From SIG701 sp045123975 (GTDB lineage Bacteria; Bacillota; Clostridia; Oscillospirales; CAG-272): DNA of 6,233 nt. Positions 1 to 5,618 of this stretch are shown piece after piece (position 1 is the stretch's first letter; each line of letters begins with the position of its first letter). Position numbers and translations under genes: made by a program. The notes under the pieces were generated by a model that had not been told where the DNA came from, made no database searches, and saw only the letters and a list, made by a program, of their open reading frames with translations. The stretch spans positions 1 to 6,233 of the forward strand of contig JBGVKV010000026.1 of assembly GCA_045123975.1 (NCBI GenBank), given 5' to 3'.

Positions 1-1064
1 CGTTCGTAAAGCGCCATATACGGCGTGAGGATATTTGCCGCATCACCTGCCATTTGCACACCTTGATATTCACGCAGATCTTCGCTCTCCGCATCGGATT
101 CGATGGTAGTAAAGAAGTCGATGTTTTCATCGTTGGCGTAAGGTCTGTCGTCCATTTCCACGCGGAATACCCAGTGGGTGCCGTAGTCACTGGTAACTTT
201 TTTGAATTCACCCACCTGCAATTCAAAGGCGGCATTCACCACCTCGGGGATGAAGTCGATCTGACGGGTCAGATAATAGCCGTTTTTGTAGTAGGTGTCC
301 TCGGAATAGTTTTCGTATACCTCAAGGAAGTCCTTGCCCTCGGCAAGCTCGGCTTCGATCTGCGCGATCACGGCTGCCTTGGCGGCCGCTTGTTCTTCAT
401 TCAGCTCGGCAAGCTGGATCGTGCCGTCCTGGTTGTACTGGTAGTTGCCCTTGTCATCGGTTGCGTAAGTGTAGGCATCGTTCACGTACATGTGATAGAC
501 GCGCACGTAATTCTCTCGGCAGTAGGCGTCGATATCCGCTACCGTCAGTTCTCTCTCACCGCCGGGGGCGTACAGTGCCTCCACCAGCTGGCTGGTCTGT
601 TCTTCGATACGGTAGATGTCCCGGAGCATGCGAACGTTGATGCCCAGCTTGGAGAGCTCTTCGTTGAAGACGTTCTTGGAGCCGCCGGCACGTTCCGTGA
701 TCAATTCGTCGATATAGGCATCGATCTCGTCCTCTACGGAAGAGGAGAGCTTCATACCTTTTTGGCGGTACAGCTCCATGCAGATCAGTGTCCGCTTCAC
801 GTTGCCCTGTACCACACCGTCCAGATACTCCTCCACGGTTACGTCACCGTACAAAACGGTATCCCAAAACGCATCGGTATCCGTTGCGTCGGAGAAGGTG
901 TACATAAAGCTTCCTTTATAGGAGGCAAGCCAGTAGCTGTACATGTTGGCGCTGATGGAGGATTCTCCGTAGTGCATTACCTCCACGGTATCGGCGGCGC
1001 ATCCGCCTAAGGGAATCAGTAAGCATACGAGCGCCAAAAGAAGCGCAAGCGATTTTATTTTCAC
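1..1064 (-). CDS. SurA/PrsA-like peptidyl-prolyl cis-trans isomerase lipoprotein (C-terminus outside window)
   Basis: Probably an extracytoplasmic foldase: a membrane-anchored lipoprotein with a parvulin (PpiC/rotamase) domain that helps exported proteins fold. Translation from the GTG at 1064 gives 354 open codons up to the window edge, so the C-terminus is missing. Residues 1-22 form a lipoprotein signal (MKIKSLALLLALVC, then a lipobox LGGC with Cys22 as the lipidated residue). Residues about 30-175 resemble the helical SurA N-terminal region. A parvulin-like domain spans about 188-303, beginning with RVYHMYV (His191), then GKDFLEVYENYSED, FIPEVVNAAFELQVGEF and THWVFRVE. This is the usual order of PpiC elements, although the first strand and helix are separated by a longer, Tyr/Asn-rich insert than usual. 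The ATG five bases upstream opens only Met-Thr-stop, so GTG is the start. The gene follows mfd but has its own promoter. PrsA-type function is inferred; isomerase activity cannot be judged from sequence. Confidence 0.85.
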   Translation of the reverse strand, partial: MKIKSLALLLALVCLLIPLGGCAADTVEVMHYGESSISANMYSYWLASYKGSFMYTFSDATDTDAFWDTVLYGDVTVEEYLDGVVQGNVKRTLICMELYRQKGMKLSSSVEDEIDAYIDELITERAGGSKNVFNEELSKLGINVRMLRDIYRIEEQTSQLVEALYAPGGERELTVADIDAYCRENYVRVYHMYVNDAYTYATDDKGNYQYNQDGTIQLAELNEEQAAAKAAVIAQIEAELAEGKDFLEVYENYSEDTYYKNGYYLTRQIDFIPEVVNAAFELQVGEFKKVTSDYGTHWVFRVEMDDRPYANDENIDFFTTIESDAESEDLREYQGVQMAGDAANILTPYMALYE

Positions 1065-1072
1065 GTCATATA

Positions 1073-1080
1073 TTCCTTTC
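1073..1080 (-). promoter_or_regulatory. Ribosome binding site of the foldase lipoprotein gene
   Basis: The minus strand reads GAAAGGAA, followed by 8 bases (TATATGAC) and GTG. Spacing to the GTG at 1064 is normal, whereas the ATG at 1069 would be only 3 bases from the site and opens a two-codon ORF. This supports GTG as the true start. Confidence 0.7.
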
Positions 1081-1093
1081 GCGTAATAAGAGC

Positions 1094-1122
1094 AGTATAC
1101 GGCAAAAATCGGAAAAAATCAA
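1094..1122 (-). promoter_or_regulatory. Sigma-A-type promoter for the foldase lipoprotein gene
   Basis: On the minus strand, a -35 box TTGATT (1122-1117, 4 of 6 matches) is followed by exactly 17 bases and a -10 box TATACT (1099-1094, 5 of 6). Transcription would start near 1087, giving a leader of about 23 nucleotides that contains the ribosome binding site. The -35 box lies inside the 3' arm and T-run of the mfd terminator. Confidence 0.65.
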
Positions 1123-1135
1123 GGGAATCCCTTAA
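1113..1135 (-). terminator. Weak intrinsic terminator after mfd
   Basis: The minus strand reads TTAAGGG, loop ATT, CCCTTGA, then six T. The stem is 7 bp including one G-U pair, with a 3-nucleotide loop. It begins with the mfd stop codon TAA (1134-1132), so termination is tightly coupled to the end of the gene. The short stem and tight loop suggest partial termination and some readthrough into the foldase gene. Confidence 0.55.
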
Positions 1136-4100
1136 CGGAATTGTATATATTTCGTTAACAGATCCATGGCAAAGTCCACTACCCGTGTGCCCTTTTTGAA
1201 ACGGCATACCACGGCGCTCTCGCCGCCGAGAGCCATACGGATCTGCGCGGCAGGGAAGGCGGCGGCCAGGGCGGACAATGCATTCGGGTGAACCGTCTCG
1301 GGTACCAGACGGAGGATTCCGTCCCGCTCCTCGATCTTCTTCATGCCGGCCTTGGCGCCGAGAGCCCGCAAATGGGCGATCTTGCACAGATTCACCGAAG
1401 CGGAGGGCGGCTCGCCGAAGCGGTCGCACAATTCGTCCAGAATATCCTCGTAATCCTCGTATTCCGCGATCCGCGCGATCTTGCGGTACATTTCCATTCG
1501 CTGGGGGGCTGCGGGAATATAGGCCTTGGACAGGTATGCGTCGCACCGGATGTCCACGGCACACTCTACCCGCGCCTCGGGCGCTTCGCCCTGTTCCTCC
1601 AGCACGGCTTCGTTCAGAAGCTTTACGTACATATCGTAGCCTACAGCCTCCATATGGCCGTGCTGCTGGGCGCCGAGAAGATTGCCCGCACCGCGGATCT
1701 CCAGATCCCGGAGCGCGATCTTGAAGCCGGCACCGAAGGCGGCGTATTCCTTGATGGCGGAGAGCCGCTTTTCGGCGATCTCCGTCAGCTGCTTCTGCTT
1801 CGGATAGGTAAGAAACGCATATGCCCGTCGGCTGGACCGGCCTACACGCCCACGGATCTGGTGAAGCTGGGAAAGGCCGTACCTATCCGCGTTTTCAATG
1901 ATCAAGGTGTTTGCGTTGGGCACGTCGATGCCCGTTTCGATGATGGTGGTGGAAACGAGAATGTCGATCTCGCCCTTGACCAGATCGGCCCAGATTTCCT
2001 CCAACTCATCCCGATCCATCCGTCCGTGGGCGGTGGCCACACGAGCCTCGGGCAGGGAACGGGCGATCTTCGCCGCCGTTTCATAGACGGATTCGATCCG
2101 ATTCTTCAAATAGAATACCTGTCCGCCGCGGCGCATTTCCCGCCGCATGGCTTCCAGAAGAATGCCGTCATCGTGCTCCATCACGTAGGTCTGTACGGGA
2201 GAACGCAGGCCGGGGGCCTCCTCCAGCACGCTCATATCCACGATGCCGCCCATGGCCATGTTCAGGGTGCGGGGGATCGGCGTTGCGGTCAGAGTCAATA
2301 CGTCCACGTCGGGTGCGATCTGCTTCAATTTTTCCTTTTGCTCCACACCGAAGCGCTGCTCCTCATCCACGATGATCAGACCCAGATTGGAGAAGGTCAC
2401 GTCCTTGGAGATCAGCCGATGGGTGCCGATGATGATGTCCGTATCTCCCCGGCGAAGCTTTCGCAGAGAGGCGGCCTGTTGGGTAGGCGTGCGGAAGCGG
2501 GACAGCATATCCACCTCCACGGGGAAGCCGCGCAGACGGCTTTGGAAGGTCTGCAAATGCTGGAATGCCAGAATGGTGGTGGGGACGAGCACGGCTACCT
2601 GATAGCCGCTCATCACCGCCTTGAAGGCGGCGCGGAGGGCCACCTCCGTCTTGCCGTAGCCTACGTCGCCGCAGAGCAGACGGTCCATGGGATAGGATGC
2701 CTCCATATCCCGGCGGATGTCCGCAATGGCGGTGCTCTGTCCCTCCGTTTCCTCGTACTCAAAGGAGTCGGCAAACTGGCGGCACATATCGTCGTCGGGA
2801 TCGAAGGCGATGCCCTTCGTCCGTTTCCGCTTGGCGTACAGAGCGATCAGTTCCTTGGCCATTTCCTTGGTGGCGGCCTTGGCCTTTGCCTTGGTGCGGC
2901 CCCAGTCGGCTCCGCCCATCTTGGACAGCTTTACGGCACCGCTGTCGGAGCCGGCGCCGATGTATTTGGATACCATATCCAGCTGATCCACGGGCAAGAA
3001 CAGCTTGTCCGTGCCCGCGTAGTGAATGGTGATATAATCTCTCGTGGTGCCGTCCACGGTGATGTTCTCAATGCCCGTGTACTGGCCGATGCCGTATACA
3101 GTGTGCACCACCAGATCCCCGATCTCCAGATCGGCATAGGAAAGAATGGCCTCGGTGGCTTTCTTTTTCGTGGCGGATTTGCGGCGGCGCACGTGTCCCC
3201 CCGCCCGATGAGCGGCGGAGAAATTGAGCAGAGCGAATTTGGGGGAGAGAAGATCAAAGCCCGCGGCAAATTCACCGCACAGTACGGCAATGGGCTTTTG
3301 ATTGGCCGAGGTGAAAAACTCTATGCCGACTCCGTCGGCCGGTGCGGCGGTGTATCCCTCGTCGCTCAGTGCCCGGATCACTTCCTTTTGCTCCACCTCA
3401 GTGGCGCAGAGAATAGAGGTCATATAATTGTTTTTTACGTAGTTTGACAGATCCTCCTGCAAAAGCGCCATATTTCCGCTGTAAGCGGGGATATGGCTGG
3501 CGGAGAAATTGTAGGTGTGGGAAGACAATCCGCCGGCGGTGAACGCATCCATATATACGGCGGGCATAACCGACGCGCAGTCGGCGATGGCATCCCATTC
3601 TCTGAGATAGCCGCGGTTCTGCTTGACGGCAAACAATTCGCCACAGCCAAGCATATCCGTGATACTTTGGGAGAGGAGGGCGGCGCAGGCTTCCGCCTTG
3701 TTTTCACAGCTCTGGCTGGAGCGAATGATCATCATTCCGCTGAAATAGTCCGTAAGACAACTGCCCTCGGGATAGATCATCGGCAGATATTTGTCCGCAA
3801 AATCAATTTCCAATCCCGCGTCCAGAACGGCCAATTCACCCGTCAGGATCTCCGCCGCGTGGGCGTGCTCTCCCTCGGAGGTGGCCAGCTTCTTGATCTG
3901 CCGGCGGATAGCGGAAGAAAGCCCCGCGCGCATCTCGGCGGATACGGTTACCTCACGGGCAGGCGGGATGCGGATTTTTCCGTCCACCGTTTCCGTGAAG
4001 CGCTGTGTCTGTACGTCAAAGGTTCCGATGCGGTCGATCTCGTCGCCGAACAACTCTATGCGGTACGGAGCCGCCGCCGGGGGATAGATGTCCACGATGC

Positions 4101-4653
4101 CGCCGCGGACGGCGAACTGACCGGGGCCCTCCACCAGTTCTCCCCGCACATAGCCGGAGGCACTCAGAGATGCGGCCAGTTTTTCGGTGTCAATGCGGGT
4201 GTTTATGTCAATCGTCACCGTCAGGGCGGTGAGGAGTTTTTCGGGCATGGTGATCTGCAAAGCCGCCTCCGGTGTGGCGGTGATGATCAGGGGCTCTGCG
4301 TCGAACAGAAGCGACGAAAGCACCCGCAGACGCTGGTGCTCGTAATCGTGTGAAGCAGTGATATTGTTGAAATTATAGTCCCTGGCCGGATATTGCAGCG
4401 CAGGCAGACCGGCACCCTGCAAAAGGGATGCGGTTGCGGCCGCATCTTTCTCCTCGGGTGTAAGGATCAGAATGCACATATCCGCAAAATCCTCTGCCAA
4501 AGCAGGCAGAAAGACGTCTGCCGCCCCGTCGGACAAGCCCGTAGCCGTTACGGGACGGTGTCGTCCCGTCTGCAGTGCCGAGCGGATGGAGGCAACCATA
4601 TTCCCATATTCCCGTCCGGTGCGCAGCAGATCGGTGAGCAGTTTGTAGTTCAT
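1132..4653 (-). CDS. mfd: Transcription-repair coupling factor Mfd
   Basis: Mfd is a cytoplasmic DNA translocase that pushes or removes RNA polymerase stalled at lesions and recruits UvrA for nucleotide excision repair. At 1173 residues it has the family's full length. In order: a UvrB-homologous N-terminal region (YPARDYNFNNITASHDYEHQ at about 90-106; GQFAVRGGIVDIYPP at 177-191), an RNA-polymerase-interacting domain starting near 513 (DLVVHTVYGIGQ), then the superfamily 2 helicase motor with Walker A GDVGYGKT (662-669), DEEQ box (763-766), TATPIPRTL motif III, and QIRGRVGR motif VI (932-939). RGAGNLLG (987-994) marks the translocation motif, followed by the C-terminal autoinhibitory D7 region. 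All motor motifs are intact. The ATG at 4653 lies 3 bases after the pth stop, with a GGAG site 8 bases upstream inside the end of pth, so it is translated from the pth transcript. No sporulation gene fin lies between them, unlike in Bacillus. Confidence 0.98.
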   Translation of the reverse strand: MNYKLLTDLLRTGREYGNMVASIRSALQTGRHRPVTATGLSDGAADVFLPALAEDFADMCILILTPEEKDAAATASLLQGAGLPALQYPARDYNFNNITASHDYEHQRLRVLSSLLFDAEPLIITATPEAALQITMPEKLLTALTVTIDINTRIDTEKLAASLSASGYVRGELVEGPGQFAVRGGIVDIYPPAAAPYRIELFGDEIDRIGTFDVQTQRFTETVDGKIRIPPAREVTVSAEMRAGLSSAIRRQIKKLATSEGEHAHAAEILTGELAVLDAGLEIDFADKYLPMIYPEGSCLTDYFSGMMIIRSSQSCENKAEACAALLSQSITDMLGCGELFAVKQNRGYLREWDAIADCASVMPAVYMDAFTAGGLSSHTYNFSASHIPAYSGNMALLQEDLSNYVKNNYMTSILCATEVEQKEVIRALSDEGYTAAPADGVGIEFFTSANQKPIAVLCGEFAAGFDLLSPKFALLNFSAAHRAGGHVRRRKSATKKKATEAILSYADLEIGDLVVHTVYGIGQYTGIENITVDGTTRDYITIHYAGTDKLFLPVDQLDMVSKYIGAGSDSGAVKLSKMGGADWGRTKAKAKAATKEMAKELIALYAKRKRTKGIAFDPDDDMCRQFADSFEYEETEGQSTAIADIRRDMEASYPMDRLLCGDVGYGKTEVALRAAFKAVMSGYQVAVLVPTTILAFQHLQTFQSRLRGFPVEVDMLSRFRTPTQQAASLRKLRRGDTDIIIGTHRLISKDVTFSNLGLIIVDEEQRFGVEQKEKLKQIAPDVDVLTLTATPIPRTLNMAMGGIVDMSVLEEAPGLRSPVQTYVMEHDDGILLEAMRREMRRGGQVFYLKNRIESVYETAAKIARSLPEARVATAHGRMDRDELEEIWADLVKGEIDILVSTTIIETGIDVPNANTLIIENADRYGLSQLHQIRGRVGRSSRRAYAFLTYPKQKQLTEIAEKRLSAIKEYAAFGAGFKIALRDLEIRGAGNLLGAQQHGHMEAVGYDMYVKLLNEAVLEEQGEAPEARVECAVDIRCDAYLSKAYIPAAPQRMEMYRKIARIAEYEDYEDILDELCDRFGEPPSASVNLCKIAHLRALGAKAGMKKIEERDGILRLVPETVHPNALSALAAAFPAAQIRMALGGESAVVCRFKKGTRVVDFAMDLLTKYIQFR

Positions 4654-4656
4654 AGA

Positions 4657-5307
4657 TTACACTCCGTCGGCGGGACGGTGGCCGTTGCACAGGCCCATAG
4701 CCCCATCCGTTTTCCCGTCAAAAATCATCTTCGCCGCTTCCTCGATCAGGGGAAAACAGCTTTCCAATCGCTTTTTATCCTCGGCATTGAGCGTTCCCAA
4801 CACCCAGGCCGCCAGATCGTACTGGGGATTGGGCTTCTGGCCCACGCCGAAGCGAATCCGGGGGAATTTGTCGCTTCCCAGCCGTGCGATAATGCTTTTC
4901 AGCCCGTTTTGGCCGCCGTGGGATCCGCTTTGGCGCACCCGCATCCGTCCCGTGTCCTGGCATACGTCGTCTACCAGGATCAGAATATTCTCCGGGGGGA
5001 TCTTGTAAAAGGAGGCCGCTTCGCTTACAGCGTCACCTGACAGATTCATGAAGGTTTGGGGCTTCATGAGAAGCACCCGGTGCGTGCCGATCTGTGCCTC
5101 GCCGCACAGAGCCTTGAATTTCAGCCGGCACACGTCCGCACCCAATCTGGCGGCCAAGTGGTCCATAGCCATAAATCCCGCATTGTGGCGGGTTCTTTCG
5201 TATTCCTTGCCCGGATTGCCCAGCCCCGCAATGATGTGAGTGGGGGCCGCCGTGGGGGCAGTGTTCTGCTTGGAGATCTGCTTGAACAAATCAAAAATAT
5301 CAGCCAT
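4657..5307 (-). CDS. pth: Peptidyl-tRNA hydrolase
   Basis: Cytoplasmic esterase that cleaves peptidyl-tRNA released by stalled or aborted translation and so recycles tRNA; normally essential in bacteria. The 216-residue protein carries the Pth signature: GLGNPG with Asn31, TRHNAGF with catalytic His41, KPQTFMNLSG with Asn88, VDD with Asp113 and HGGQNGLKS with Asn134. By alignment these match E. coli Asn10, His20, Asn68, Asp93 and Asn114, so the enzyme should be active. The ATG at 5307 is chosen because AGAGGA lies 5 bases upstream. An in-frame TTG at 5343 would add 12 residues, but it has no ribosome binding site and falls in the leader hairpin. About 23 residues (MADIFDLFKQI...) precede the usual family start, a short amphipathic extension that I recall from some clostridial homologues. 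First gene of the pth-mfd operon. Confidence 0.97.
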   Translation of the reverse strand: MADIFDLFKQISKQNTAPTAAPTHIIAGLGNPGKEYERTRHNAGFMAMDHLAARLGADVCRLKFKALCGEAQIGTHRVLLMKPQTFMNLSGDAVSEAASFYKIPPENILILVDDVCQDTGRMRVRQSGSHGGQNGLKSIIARLGSDKFPRIRFGVGQKPNPQYDLAAWVLGTLNAEDKKRLESCFPLIEEAAKMIFDGKTDGAMGLCNGHRPADGV

Positions 5308-5331
5308 AATATCCTCTTTTCGGGAACGCAC

Positions 5332-5368
5332 AAAAAGCAGCAAAACCCAAGGGTAGGGGGGTGCTGCT
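5332..5368 (-). terminator. Terminator-like hairpin in the pth leader (possible attenuator)
   Basis: On the minus strand the arms AGCAGCA (5368-5362) and TGCTGCT (5342-5336) pair over 7 bp. The 19-base loop contains CCC and GGG runs that can extend the stem past a small bulge. The 3' arm ends in T and four more T follow (5335-5332), as in an intrinsic terminator with a short U-run. It lies between the pth promoter and the pth ATG, so it would stop transcripts before the gene rather than after one. There is no minus-strand gene upstream for it to terminate. Confidence 0.5.
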
Positions 5369-5391
5369 GACGGCGATGTATTTGTTTTTGA

Positions 5392-5415
5392 TGCACCCGG
5401 GATGGATCGGGTGCA
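5392..5415 (-). other. Stable hairpin near the 5' end of the pth leader
   Basis: A perfect 8-bp inverted repeat, TGCACCCG / CGGGTGCA, with an 8-base loop (ATCCATCC on the minus strand). It starts about 10 nucleotides after the predicted transcription start. No T-run follows on either strand, so it is not a terminator by itself. It may protect the 5' end of the mRNA, bind a regulator, or act as the first hairpin of an attenuator: its 3' arm GGGTGC is also complementary to GCACCC at 5364-5359. Confidence 0.6.
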
Positions 5416-5431
5416 GACTTATGCCATATAT

Positions 5432-5459
5432 ATTATAGCACGAAAGTGCAGAATTGCAA
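5432..5459 (-). promoter_or_regulatory. Extended -10 sigma-A-type promoter of pth-mfd
   Basis: The minus strand has a perfect -10 TATAAT (5437-5432) preceded directly by TGC, making an extended -10. A -35-like TTGCAA (5459-5454, 4 of 6) lies 16 bases upstream. Transcription would start near 5425, giving a leader of about 118 nucleotides before the pth ATG. A small palindrome, GCAC-GAAA-GTGC (5438-5449), fills most of the spacer and could be chance or a protein-binding site. Confidence 0.7.
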
Positions 5460-5486
5460 GGAGGAATTGTCCCGCCGATTCGACTA

Positions 5487-5500
5487 CCCCCCCCAAAAAA
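5487..5500. repeat. C8A6 homopolymer tract between the divergent promoters
   Basis: Eight C followed by six A on the plus strand. It lies about 28 bases upstream of the pth -35 box and about 55 bases upstream of the sortase -35 box. No other function is visible. The surrounding stretch 5460-5555 contains no gene that I can support. Confidence 0.6.
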
Positions 5501-5555
5501 TAAGCGAAATTTGTAAACCGGAGGTGAAAAAACAGAGAACTATTTTCCGATGGCC

Positions 5556-5584
5556 TTGTAAAATGCCGCAAAATTTAGTATAAT
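5556..5584 (+). promoter_or_regulatory. Sigma-A-type promoter of the sortase gene
   Basis: A -35 box TTGTAA (5556-5561, 4 of 6) and a perfect -10 TATAAT (5579-5584) are separated by exactly 17 bases. The predicted transcription start near 5591 leaves a short leader of about 28 nucleotides before the ATG at 5619. The leader contains the AAAGGAG ribosome binding site and no room for a riboswitch. Confidence 0.75.
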
Positions 5585-5602
5585 GTAATGTAAGTATCAG
5601 CG

Positions 5603-5609
5603 AAAGGAG
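5603..5609 (+). promoter_or_regulatory. Ribosome binding site of the sortase gene
   Basis: AAAGGAG followed by 9 bases and the ATG at 5619. This fixes the start, which the track of complete ORFs would miss because the gene runs off the window. Confidence 0.8.
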
Positions 5610-5618
5610 CGGATCCGT

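Noticed and set aside
1061..1564. Minus-strand frame overlapping the 3' end of mfd and ending at the foldase start
   Set aside because: Arg- and Gly-rich out-of-frame translation of mfd; the conserved D7 end of Mfd occupies the same bases in the correct frame.
1288..3447. Very long plus-strand open frame (719 codons) antisense to mfd
   Set aside because: It lies wholly within the unmistakable mfd gene, has no family motifs, and its length is explained by the GC-rich codon use of mfd. Other plus-strand frames at 54-1010 and 3493-4353 are the same kind of shadow.
5351..5361. G-quadruplex in the pth leader region (GGGTAGGGGGG on the plus strand)
   Set aside because: Only two G-runs are present within reach, fewer than the four normally needed, and the G-rich strand is not the strand transcribed into the pth leader.
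5121..5396. Leader peptide starting with GTG at 5396 in the pth leader
   Set aside because: The frame does not close in the leader but runs far into pth out of frame, and it lacks a ribosome binding site, so it is not a classical leader peptide for ribosome-dependent attenuation.
5438..5449. GCAC-GAAA-GTGC palindrome in the pth promoter spacer as an operator
   Set aside because: The arms are only 4 bp, and part of it is explained by the TGC of the extended -10 element. This is too short to claim an operator.
5458..5582. Possible small plus-strand ORF after a perfect AAGGAGG (TTG at 5467, 38 codons)
   Set aside because: Only 2 bases separate AAGGAGG from the TTG, too few for normal initiation. 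No promoter lies suitably upstream, and the product is unremarkable.
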